The translations under genes were made by a program, and so were the position numbers. The notes under the pieces are model-generated. The model worked only from the letters and a program-made list of their open reading frames with translations, was not told the DNA's origin and made no database searches. Positions 9,739-17,442 of a stretch of 39,405 nucleotides of DNA are shown here, piece by piece. Origin of the DNA: Vreelandella aquamarina (GTDB taxonomy: Bacteria; Pseudomonadota; Gammaproteobacteria; Pseudomonadales; Halomonadaceae). Location of the stretch: positions 1-39,405 of the forward strand of contig NZ_FODB01000035.1 in the NCBI RefSeq assembly GCF_900110265.1. Direction: 5' to 3'. Within the stretch, counting starts at the first letter, position 1. Every line of letters begins with the position of its first letter.

Positions 9739-10785
9739 TCACTCATCGCTCCGTTCGTGCTGCTGAAGCTGTTCAACGGCCTGAGCCCGTTCGCGCTCTA
9801 GCTCGCGTTTAAGCTCATCTTCAGAGGGCAGATACGGCAGGTACTTCGCCGCAAACAGCTGTTTTTGCTCGGCCAGTACCGAGTACTTGACCACGGCTTC
9901 GCTTTTTTCGCTGCACAGCACCAAGCCAATAGTGGGGTTGTCGTCGCTGCCTTTGCGCTGCTCATCGTATAAGCGCACGTAGGTATCCATTTGGCCGATA
10001 TCCTGATGCCTGAGCTTGCCGAGTTTTAGATCCACCAGCAAAAAGCACTTCAGTTTGAAGTTGTAGAATACCAAGTCGATGTAGAAATCTTCGTCGTCAA
10101 AGCGAATGCGCTGCTGGCGCTCCACAAAGGCAAAGCCTTTGCCTAATTCCAGTAAAAACTGCTGCAGGTTGCTGATAATGGCCTGCTCTAGCTGGCTTTC
10201 CTGATAGGTTTTATCCTGCAGATTAAGAAAATCCAGAATGTAGGGATCACGCAGATAGTCTTTAGCGCTTTCTGCCAGTGGCTGGGTGTTTTGCTGGGCT
10301 TCTGCTGCCACCGAGGATTTTTCTTGGCTGGCCAGAAGTCGCTCGTAGTAGAGAGTGCTAATCTGGCGTTCTAGAGCTCTGGCGCTCCAGCTTTGGTTGA
10401 TCGCTTCGTGCAAATACCAGTCGCGGGCTTGGGCGTTTTCTATTCGCAGAAGGGTGCGATAGTGAGTCCAACTCAATTCAAGACGCACTGCGTCGCGAAT
10501 TGGAAAGGCGTGATAAAACTGGCGCATATTGCGTAAATTGGTGACATCAAAACCTTTCCCCAGCCGCTCGGTGAGCTGTTGTGAGAGCTGCTTTAGCTGC
10601 TGCTTACCATACTCAGCACGACGATTGCCTTGCTGTTCGTGTTCGACAATTAAACGGCCTATTTCCCAGTAGCTTTGTACCATGGCCGTATTCACGGCTT
10701 GGCGAACCTGCCCGCGTGCTTGCTCTATCTGTTGAGTAATTGCGCTAACGAGGCGGCTAAAAGCGGTTTGGTTCTGCTCCGTCAT
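9739..10785 (-). CDS. YhcG/DUF1016-family PD-(D/E)XK nuclease
   Basis: A 348-residue protein with the two-part architecture of the family. The N-terminal DUF1016_N helical domain holds VNTAMVQSYWEIGRLIVEHE at 31-50 and NLRNMRQFYHAF at 83-94. The C-terminal nuclease domain (about 175-320) holds QQFLLELGKGFAFVERQ, then FYIDLVFYNFKLKCFLLVDL. The candidate active site is Asp237 and Asp252-x-Lys254; most homologues I recall have ELK where this one has DLK. The tail (320-348) is a charged coiled coil. Members are common in and beside type I restriction and phage-defence loci, but solitary copies like this also exist and their role is unclear. No methylase or specificity subunit is nearby. Confidence 0.85.
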   Translation of the reverse strand: MTEQNQTAFSRLVSAITQQIEQARGQVRQAVNTAMVQSYWEIGRLIVEHEQQGNRRAEYGKQQLKQLSQQLTERLGKGFDVTNLRNMRQFYHAFPIRDAVRLELSWTHYRTLLRIENAQARDWYLHEAINQSWSARALERQISTLYYERLLASQEKSSVAAEAQQNTQPLAESAKDYLRDPYILDFLNLQDKTYQESQLEQAIISNLQQFLLELGKGFAFVERQQRIRFDDEDFYIDLVFYNFKLKCFLLVDLKLGKLRHQDIGQMDTYVRLYDEQRKGSDDNPTIGLVLCSEKSEAVVKYSVLAEQKQLFAAKYLPYLPSEDELKRELERERAQAVEQLQQHERSDE

Positions 10786-10909
10786 AGGCTTAACCCCTGG
10801 CGTTATAGAGTAATGTCAGCTGGCTGAGGCCTAACAATATCAAATTTTGCCGATAGGAAGAGTTGGTGATGGCGATCATATCAACAGTGCATATAGCCAA
10901 CTGCCTCGC

Positions 10910-11389
10910 TCACAGCCCCAACAACTCCTCAACCGGCAAGTGACTGGTCGCCTTCATTTCCCTCAGCGAGAGGTTGGAGCGGATGCTCGACACGCCGGGC
11001 AGCTGGCGCAGTACCGTTTCGACGAAGTGGCTGTAGTCGTCCAGGTCTTTGGCGACGACCTGTAGCAGGAAGTCGGCTTCGCCGGTGGTGTTGTGGCAGC
11101 TCAGTACGCGGGAGCTGGCCTGGATGATGCGCTCGAACTCCGCCGTTGCGGCTTCGCTGTGCTGGGTGCAGGTGATTTGCACAAAGGCCAGCACGCTGGC
11201 GCCCACTTTACGGCGGTTGAGGATGGCCTAGTAGCCTTCGATCACTCCCAGCTCTTCCAGGCGTTTGTGGCGTCGCCAGCAGGTGGCTTCGCTCAGGTGC
11301 ATCTGCTCGGCCAGCCGTGCGTTGGCCACCCGACCGTCTGCCTGCAGCAAGGTGGCTAATCGGGCATCCTTTTTATCAAGCTCGCTCAT
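10910..11389 (-). pseudogene. Lrp/AsnC-family transcriptional regulator with an in-frame amber stop
   Basis: From an ATG at 11389 the frame encodes a winged-helix domain of the Lrp/AsnC type (LDKKDARLATLLQADGRV, then LAEQMHLSEATCWRRHKRLE and GVIEGY). A TAG codon (11230-11228) then interrupts it. The same frame goes on without shift as AILNRRKVGASVLAFVQITC and through a full effector-binding (RAM) domain to 10910. In homologues the GY is followed by one residue and then A, so one substitution, for example CAG to TAG, explains the break. Without suppression the product would be the DNA-binding domain only. It diverges from the alcohol dehydrogenase gene, which is its probable target. An alternative ATG at 11416 is in frame. 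Confidence 0.85.
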
Positions 11390-11537
11390 TTTGAAAGGCC
11401 CTTTCGGTTTATTCATTCTGTTGAAAAGAGTGCTTCAAAAAGGCGCAGGATGTCCATCAGAAGGAAACGTAATTTCGGGCGCGGCTCGTTATAGTGCGTA
11501 TACATCCAACGCACCGCCGACCGTTCAGGAGTGAGCC

Positions 11538-12578
11538 ATGAAAGCCGTCGTATTTGAGCAGTTTTCTACCCCGCCCAGCATCCAGCAGGTGCCCGACCCA
11601 GCGCCAGCGCCTCACGGGGTTGTGGTCAAGGTGATGGCCAACGGCGTATGCCGCAGTGATTGGCACGGCTGGATGGGCCACGACCCGGATATTCGGCTCC
11701 CCCATGTGCCGGGGCACGAGCTATCCGGCGTGGTGGAAGCGGTGGGCAAGGACGTGACCAAGTGGCGCATTGGCGACCGGGTGACCGTGCCGTTCGTGGG
11801 CGGCTGCGGCACCTGCCCGGAGTGCCACACCGGCAATCATCAGGTGTGCGATGCTCAATTTCAGCCGGGGTTTACCCACTGGGGCTCGTTTGCCGAGTAT
11901 GTGGGCATTCACTACGCCGATGTGAACCTAGTCGCCCTGCCAGATACCCTAGCGTTCGACACCGCCGCCAGCCTGGGTTGCCGGTTCGTGACCTCTTTTC
12001 GTGCGGTGGTGGATCAGGGCCGCGTGTCCGCCGGGCAGTGGGTGGCCGTACACGGCTGCGGCGGTGTGGGGCTGTCGGCCATCATGATCGCCAGCGCGGC
12101 GGGCGCGAACGTGGTGGCGGTGGATATTTCTGAACAGGCGCTCGCCTTGGCGCGCCAGTTGGGCGCGGTGGCCACGGTGAATGCCAACCAAGTGGCCGAT
12201 GTGGTCGAGGCGGTGGTGGAAATCACTCAAGGGGGCGCGCACGTCTCGCTGGATGCGCTGGGTCACCCCACCACCTGCTTCAACTCTATTAGCAATTTGC
12301 GCAAGCGCGGCAAGCATGTCCAGGTAGGGTTGATGCTGGCAGATCACAGCACGCCTGCCATTCCGATGAGCAAGGTGATTGCTAATGAGCTGGAAATTCT
12401 GGGCAGTCATGGCATGCAGGCCCATCGCTACGATGCCATGCTGGCGATGATTCAGTCGGGCAAACTGGCGCCGGAAAAGCTGATTGGCCGCCGGATCACG
12501 CTAGAGGAGTCGGTGCAGGCGTTGATCAACATGGATAAGTTTGAAGGCGTGGGGGTCACCGTCGTCACGGAATTCTGA
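11538..12578 (+). CDS. Zinc-dependent alcohol dehydrogenase (MDR family)
   Basis: NAD(P)-dependent medium-chain dehydrogenase of 346 residues. The catalytic zinc ligands are Cys38 and His60-Glu61 (GHE), with Cys148 as the likely third protein ligand. The structural zinc lobe has Cys90, Cys93, Cys96 and Cys104. The Rossmann dinucleotide loop is GCGGVG at 173-178, with Asp196 near the end of the second strand favouring NAD. The ATG has a GGAGTGAG ribosome site. It diverges from the amber-interrupted Lrp/AsnC gene, as alcohol dehydrogenases often do from their regulator. The substrate cannot be deduced. Confidence 0.9.
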   Translation: MKAVVFEQFSTPPSIQQVPDPAPAPHGVVVKVMANGVCRSDWHGWMGHDPDIRLPHVPGHELSGVVEAVGKDVTKWRIGDRVTVPFVGGCGTCPECHTGNHQVCDAQFQPGFTHWGSFAEYVGIHYADVNLVALPDTLAFDTAASLGCRFVTSFRAVVDQGRVSAGQWVAVHGCGGVGLSAIMIASAAGANVVAVDISEQALALARQLGAVATVNANQVADVVEAVVEITQGGAHVSLDALGHPTTCFNSISNLRKRGKHVQVGLMLADHSTPAIPMSKVIANELEILGSHGMQAHRYDAMLAMIQSGKLAPEKLIGRRITLEESVQALINMDKFEGVGVTVVTEF

Positions 12579-12594
12579 TAAAAGAGGGCTGCTG

Positions 12595-12720
12595 GTGACG
12601 CATCAGGTGAATATCACGGCGCTGACCGGTGGGGGCGTTAGCTCCGGGGAAATGGTGGTCGTGCGCCCGCAAGAGGATAGCTTCACGGTGGTGGGACGGC
12701 TGAGCGTTCCCAGCCGTTAA
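12595..12720 (+). CDS. Short ORF of unknown function after the alcohol dehydrogenase
   Basis: A 41-codon frame with a GTG start at 12595 and AAAAGAGGG at 12580-12588 in front. It ends with TAA at 12718-12720. The peptide begins MTHQVNITALTGGG and ends TVVGRLSVPSR, with a central acidic stretch (RPQEDS). I do not recognise it. It lies 17 bases after the alcohol dehydrogenase stop and could be a translated small protein or the worn-out end of a larger gene. Confidence 0.3.
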   Translation: MTHQVNITALTGGGVSSGEMVVVRPQEDSFTVVGRLSVPSR

Positions 12721-12729
12721 GGCGTTCTA

Positions 12730-12747
12730 TTCATTTCCTTCAATGAA
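12730..12747. promoter_or_regulatory. Inverted repeat upstream of the pirin gene
   Basis: TTCATT (12730-12735) and AATGAA (12742-12747) form an inverted repeat with a six-base spacer, about 72 bases before the pirin start. The size and location would fit a dimeric repressor or activator site, but six-base arms are also expected by chance. Confidence 0.25.
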
Positions 12748-12818
12748 CCGGGGCAAATTATTCGCTCCTCATCCGTCAGTTGAGGTTTTACGCTGGGCGT
12801 ATTGATAAGGAGAGCATT

Positions 12819-13694
12819 ATGTCATCAGCTAATACTCCACCCGTTCGCCGCGTGGTCGCTCAGCATCCTGCCCATCGGGATGATATCGGTGATTTGGTTA
12901 CCCGCCGGCCGCTGCCGGGGCCGGGATTGGATCAGCTCGATCCGTTTCTGTTTTTGAATCATCACGGCCCGCAGGTTTACCCGGCCAACAACCGCGGGCT
13001 GCCCTTTGGGCCGCACCCGCACCGTGGGTTTGAAACGGTGACGTTTATTTTAGAAGGCTCGCTGGCCCATGCCGACAGCGCCAAGCACCAGAGCGTGATT
13101 CACGCAGGCGGTGTGCAATGGATGACCGCCGGTAGCGGCATCGTCCATGCGGAAATTTCGCCGGAGGAGTTTCTGCGCGAGGGCGGCCCGCTGGAAATCT
13201 TGCAGCTGTGGGTCAACCTGCCGTCACGGCTGAAGATGAGCGAGCCGCGCTACGTGGGCTTGCAGCAAGAGGGCATCCCCGCTGTTGAGCTGTCGGGCGG
13301 CGGTACGCTCAACCTGATTGCCGGGGAGTGGCAGGGGCAAACAGGCCCGATTGAATCGCTGACCGGCGTGTTCATGTCGACGCTAGCGCTGCCTGGGGGC
13401 GCGCGTGAGCAGCTACCCGTGGCTCCTGGCCGGCAGGTGTTTCTGTACGTGGTGAGTGGTGACGTGACGGTGGGCGGCGAGCCTGCCAAAGCGCACCATT
13501 TGATCGAAGTCGACCGTGACGGTGAAAGCCTGAGCATTGAAGCAGCGAGCGATGCGCGCCTGCTGTTTGGCCATGGCGATGTCATTGATGAGCCGGTCTA
13601 CTCCCACGGCCCCTTCGTGATGACCACCCGCGACGAGATCGTGCAGGCGGTAGAGGATTACCAGAACGGCAAGTTTGGCGGGCTTACCCTTTAA
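12819..13694 (+). CDS. Pirin family protein
   Basis: Bicupin of 291 residues. The N-terminal cupin carries the four metal ligands of pirins: His66 and His68 in FGPHPHRGFE, and His110 and Glu112 in GSGIVHAEIS. These bind iron in characterised members, some of which have quercetin 2,3-dioxygenase activity in vitro. The C-terminal pirin_C domain runs from about 185, with the second cupin ending near 255 (RLLFGHGDVIDEPVYSHGPF, then a FVM segment). The in-frame upstream extension to 12780 is rejected because AAGGAGAG at 12807-12814 sits directly before the ATG at 12819. Enzymatic function is not determined. Confidence 0.9.
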   Translation: MSSANTPPVRRVVAQHPAHRDDIGDLVTRRPLPGPGLDQLDPFLFLNHHGPQVYPANNRGLPFGPHPHRGFETVTFILEGSLAHADSAKHQSVIHAGGVQWMTAGSGIVHAEISPEEFLREGGPLEILQLWVNLPSRLKMSEPRYVGLQQEGIPAVELSGGGTLNLIAGEWQGQTGPIESLTGVFMSTLALPGGAREQLPVAPGRQVFLYVVSGDVTVGGEPAKAHHLIEVDRDGESLSIEAASDARLLFGHGDVIDEPVYSHGPFVMTTRDEIVQAVEDYQNGKFGGLTL

Positions 13695-13722
13695 AGACCC
13701 GCTAATGCTCTAAACGCCCGCG

Positions 13723-14334
13723 CTACACCGGCTCGCCGCGATAGTAGTGCCATAAAAACAGCGACCCCACGCTGCGCCAGGGTGCCCAGTGCTCTACCAT
13801 CTGGCGCGCCTGCTTCGGCGTGGGTTTGTTTTCCATGCCCTTCAGGCGGCCCAGCGCCACTCTTAACGCAAGGTCGTCGGCGGGGAAGATATCGGGGCGC
13901 TGGAGTGAGAACATCAGGTAGATCTCGGCGCTCCAGCGGCCAAACCCGCGCAGTTGGGTAATCGCGGCAATGGCCTCGTCATCGCCAAGATGCGCTAAGC
14001 CATCGGCGCTAAAGGTGCCCGCCAGCTCTGCGTCGGCCAGCCCTTTGGCATACTCGATTTTACGCCACGATAGCCCCGCATCGCGTAGCGCTTGGCCTTC
14101 CACCTCCATCACCGCCTTGGCATGCAGTTCCGGCAGCAGCGTATTCACCCGGCCCATAATCGCCCGGGCGGCTTCGGTGGAGATCTGCTGGCTGACGATG
14201 GTCGAGAAGAAGGTCGCAAAACCTGGATCGCGCTGGCGCGGGTTGGGCGCGCCGACTAAGGGGTAAGCGCGGGCAATGTCGGGGTCGGCATTGGCCAGTG
14301 CCTGCATGGCGTGCTCGATGGTGCTGGAGGTCAT
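13723..14334 (-). CDS. AlkA-type DNA-3-methyladenine glycosylase
   Basis: Base-excision repair glycosylase of the HhH-GPD superfamily that would remove alkylated purines. The 203 residues carry the core only: the SQQIST helix (48-53), the hairpin LRGFGRWSAE at 128-137 and the PADDLALR segment whose Asp154 (or Asp153) is the likely catalytic aspartate. The extra N-terminal domain of E. coli AlkA is absent, as in the yeast MAG-like short forms. The start at 14334 has AGAGGG six bases before it; a longer frame to 14367 lacks one. It is convergent with the pirin gene, 28 bases apart. Confidence 0.87.
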   Translation of the reverse strand: MTSSTIEHAMQALANADPDIARAYPLVGAPNPRQRDPGFATFFSTIVSQQISTEAARAIMGRVNTLLPELHAKAVMEVEGQALRDAGLSWRKIEYAKGLADAELAGTFSADGLAHLGDDEAIAAITQLRGFGRWSAEIYLMFSLQRPDIFPADDLALRVALGRLKGMENKPTPKQARQMVEHWAPWRSVGSLFLWHYYRGEPV

Positions 14335-14541
14335 AACCGGCCCTCTTAATGAAAAGATAATCCTCACATCCTAGCAGTTGCCTCTTGGTTGCTGCCGCGT
14401 CAGTGTCCACGGGTTACCCCTTTGCACGCTAACTTTTTTAACATCATATATTCCTACTTTCGTCTAATCTTGCCATCATTTGACGCAATCTAAGACCGTT
14501 TTGATAAGCAGGCGTTTTATCCAGCGCCTGGGGAGAGAGGT

Positions 14542-15753
14542 ATGCAAGAGTTGTCATCGGGGCTGGCGCGTAACCCGCGATTGGCAGAGTTTGTACTGGC
14601 GCTGGGTGGGTTCGGCATTGGTACCAGCGAGTTCGTGATCATGGGACTGATGAACCGCGTGGCGGAGGATTTAGCCGTAACGGTGCCGCAAGTGGGCTAT
14701 GCGATTAGTAGCTACGCACTGGGCGTGGTAGTGGGTGCACCGCTGATTTCGGCGCTGGCCGCACGGGTACCCAGGCGGGCGCTGCTGATTGCGCTGATGC
14801 TGGTGTTTGCCGTGGGCAATATTGCCAGCGCCATGGCGCCGGGGTTTTGGTCGTTTGTGGGCCTGCGCTTTTTGGCGGGGCTGCCTCATGGTGCCTACTT
14901 CGGCATAGCGGCGCTGGTCGCGGCAGGAGCGGTGCCGATTGACCAGCGAGCGCGGGCTATTTCGCGGGTAATGTTGGGGCTCACGGTAGCGATTTTAATT
15001 GGTGCACCGCTGGGTACCTGGGCGGGTAACGTCTTTGGTTGGCAAATCGCTTTTGCCGGTGTGGGAGTGATTGCGCTGTTAACGGCACTGCTCATTCGGT
15101 TATGCGTGCCGGTGCAGCCGTTTGATGCCCACGCGAGCCCGTTAAGAGAGCTATCTGCACTGGTGAAGCAGCGGGTGCTGGTGACCATTGCGATTGCCTG
15201 TATTGGTTGCGGCGGTATGTTTTCGATCTTCAGCTATGTGATGCCGACGCTGACCCAGCAGGCGGGCATGAGCGAAGCGCTGGGGCCTTTGGTGCTGGTC
15301 ATTTTTGGCCTGGGCTCCATCGCCGGTAACTTGGTGGGCGGGCGCATGGCGGATAAAGACCTGATGCGGGCCATTCCTACCATTTTGGTGTGGTGCGCGG
15401 TGGTGCAGGGGCTGTTCTACTTTGCTGCCAACCAGGTGTGGTCGGGACTGCTGTTCGTGGGATTGGTGGGCACCAGCATGGCGCTTGCGCCGTCGCTGCA
15501 AACCCGCCTGATGGACGTGGCCGAAGACGCCCAAACCATGGCGGCCTCCATGAATCATGCGGCGTTTAACGGGGCGAACGCGCTGGGGGCATGGCTGGCG
15601 GGCTTGGCGATTAGCGCTGGGTTCAGCTGGTCGAGCACGGGGCTGGTAGGGGCCGGGCTTGCGCTGTGTGGCCTAGTGATTTTCGCTTGGGGGCGCTGGC
15701 TGGAAAAACGCACCTATCCCGCGGAGCCGTCGGTGGCTCAGAACTACAAATAA
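14542..15753 (+). CDS. MFS exporter of the DHA1 (AraJ/YdhP-like) group
   Basis: A 403-residue inner-membrane protein with twelve predicted membrane segments in two halves. Residues 14-30 (AEFVLALGGFGIGTSEFV) carry the GxxTxEF motif of the AraJ/YdhP/Cmx exporters. The loop after segment 2 has a short motif A variant (ALAARVPRRALL), and RFLAGLPHGAYFG is the segment 4-5 signature. These transporters expel sugars, purine nucleosides or drugs by proton antiport; the substrate here is not deducible. A TTGACG (14480-14485) with a weak TGATAA lies upstream. The ribosome site GGGGAGAGAGG is strong. Confidence 0.87.
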   Translation: MQELSSGLARNPRLAEFVLALGGFGIGTSEFVIMGLMNRVAEDLAVTVPQVGYAISSYALGVVVGAPLISALAARVPRRALLIALMLVFAVGNIASAMAPGFWSFVGLRFLAGLPHGAYFGIAALVAAGAVPIDQRARAISRVMLGLTVAILIGAPLGTWAGNVFGWQIAFAGVGVIALLTALLIRLCVPVQPFDAHASPLRELSALVKQRVLVTIAIACIGCGGMFSIFSYVMPTLTQQAGMSEALGPLVLVIFGLGSIAGNLVGGRMADKDLMRAIPTILVWCAVVQGLFYFAANQVWSGLLFVGLVGTSMALAPSLQTRLMDVAEDAQTMAASMNHAAFNGANALGAWLAGLAISAGFSWSSTGLVGAGLALCGLVIFAWGRWLEKRTYPAEPSVAQNYK

Positions 15754-15774
15754 AGCGCTATAAATAAGTGATTG

Positions 15775-15790
15775 CTAAATAAATATTTAG
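15775..15790. promoter_or_regulatory. AT-rich palindrome before the lipoprotein gene
   Basis: CTAAATA and TATTTAG are perfect inverted arms around AA. The site lies 71 bases before the lipoprotein start and 22 bases after the exporter stop. It could be an operator or part of a weak terminator; there is no following T run. Confidence 0.25.
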
Positions 15791-15860
15791 AGCATTTAAA
15801 GTGGCAAAAAATGCTTATCGTTTCTAGGGTGTAAAGGTGCAATCCATAAGGAGGTGACCT

Positions 15861-16124
15861 ATGCATAACCTAGTGAAGACATCGCGCGTTGTAACCCCGC
15901 GACTCGTAACATTAAGTGCTATTGCAGCGATGACTCTGGCGCTGGCGGGCTGTGGAACGACCACTAGCGAGCGCGCTACCAGTGGTGCTGGCGTAGGGGC
16001 GGCTGTTGGTGCTGGGGCCGCTGCGGTCACCGGTGGTAGCGTCACCCAAGGTGCTGTGATTGGCGGTGGCGTGGGTGCTGCCACCGGTGCCGCCACCGAT
16101 GAGGACGATATCAACCTCGACTAA
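15861..16124 (+). CDS. Small glycine-rich lipoprotein
   Basis: An 87-residue protein with a signal peptide and a lipobox LALAGC with the acylated Cys31. It is followed by a Gly/Ala-rich region with GxxxG spacing (glycine-zipper style, for example GAGVGAAVGAGAA), then an acidic end. Glycine-zipper lipoproteins of this size are usual outer-membrane or periplasmic proteins with unknown tasks. AAGGAGGTGAC sits right before the ATG, an almost perfect match to the anti-Shine-Dalgarno sequence, which suggests strong expression. Confidence 0.75.
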   Translation: MHNLVKTSRVVTPRLVTLSAIAAMTLALAGCGTTTSERATSGAGVGAAVGAGAAAVTGGSVTQGAVIGGGVGAATGAATDEDDINLD

Positions 16125-16133
16125 CCCGCCTAT

Positions 16134-16328
16134 CTATCGACACAGCCTGAAGCCGCGCATGCCTAAATGAAAGTGGTCGGCATGCGCGGCGTTGTACTCA
16201 GGCCCCAGTACATTGCCGAAGGTATCGCAGGCGCCATCCCGCGCTGCCCGCAAGAGCTCTCCCATTTCTCCCTCGTCATCCCAGTCGCGAATCAGCGTAA
16301 TCTGACCTCCGTGTGGTTTCTTGAACCC
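16134..16328 (-). pseudogene. Extensin-like protein, C-terminal remnant
   Basis: The minus strand encodes 64 residues that end in GPEYNAAHADHFHLGMRGF followed by RLCR and a stop at 16136-16134. It also has GGQITLIRDWDDEGE and ACDTFGNVLG. This is the conserved end of extensin-like (Extensin-like_C) proteins, with the PxYNxAHxDHFHxD block. Reading backwards, the frame meets a TAG at 16331-16329, and no start codon or ribosome site occurs for the rest. Family members are about 200-250 residues, so only the last quarter is left. The upstream part has been replaced by the gmk leader. An 82-codon plus-strand frame over the same bases (16167-16415) is an artefact of this remnant. Confidence 0.8.
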
Positions 16329-16419
16329 CTACAGTCCCTGCCAGGGGTGTGCGATACTGCGCACCCAATAACGCCGGCAGTGGCCGGCCTGCGTGATAAC
16401 GAACGACCATTTTGACTAA

Positions 16420-17067
<648 letters not shown>

Positions 17068-17108
17068 TCTATCAGGTCCTATCACCACTCTTTTCGCTGG
17101 GTCGGCGA

Positions 17109-17123
17109 CGTTGTTCAACAACG
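17109..17123 (+). promoter_or_regulatory. Perfect palindrome in the gmk-rpoZ spacer
   Basis: CGTTGTT (17109-17115) and AACAACG (17117-17123) flank one C, giving a perfect 7+1+7 repeat 33 bases before rpoZ. As RNA it can make only a tight hairpin with few loop bases, so a DNA site for a dimeric protein is more likely than a terminator. No T run follows. Confidence 0.25.
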
Positions 17124-17155
17124 CCGGCCCGGCGTCGTCATTACAGGAAGGCCCC

Positions 17156-17416
17156 ATGGCTCGCGTAACCGTTGAAGATTGTCTGGAAAATGTAGAAAAC
17201 CGCTTCAAACTGGTGATGATTTCCACCCATCGTGCTCGCCAGCTGGCCCGCGGCTCCCGCGATGCACTGCTGCCCTGGGAAAACGACAAGCCGACCGTGA
17301 TGGCGTTGCGTGAAATCGCCGCTGGCCTGGTCGACCACACCGTTTTGGACGAGCCAGTTGAAGCTCCTGTGCGTGCGCGTCCTGCTATGACGCCTAGCGC
17401 TCAAATCGACGATTAA
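17156..17416 (+). CDS. rpoZ: RNA polymerase omega subunit
   Basis: Small subunit that stabilises the beta' subunit of RNA polymerase and contributes to the (p)ppGpp site. The 86 residues begin [20 protein letters not shown], almost invariant in gammaproteobacteria, and have the RARQLARG and [14 protein letters not shown] blocks. The frame extends upstream into gmk, but the ATG at 17156 with AGGAAGG in front is the standard start. It lies between gmk and spoT as in many relatives. Confidence 0.95.
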   Translation: MARVTVEDCLENVENRFKLVMISTHRARQLARGSRDALLPWENDKPTVMALREIAAGLVDHTVLDEPVEAPVRARPAMTPSAQIDD

Positions 17417-17442
17417 GCTAGCACCGATTAGAGGCGCGGTAC

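Noticed and set aside
16152..16190. Perfect 12-bp inverted repeat (GCCGCGCATGCC/GGCATGCGCGGC) as a terminator
   Set aside because: It lies inside the extensin-like coding remnant and has no T run. The symmetry follows from the NAAHADHFHLGMRGF codons.
16167..16415. 82-codon plus-strand frame before gmk
   Set aside because: Its bases are covered by the extensin-like remnant on the minus strand, there is no ribosome site, and its translation resembles nothing I know.
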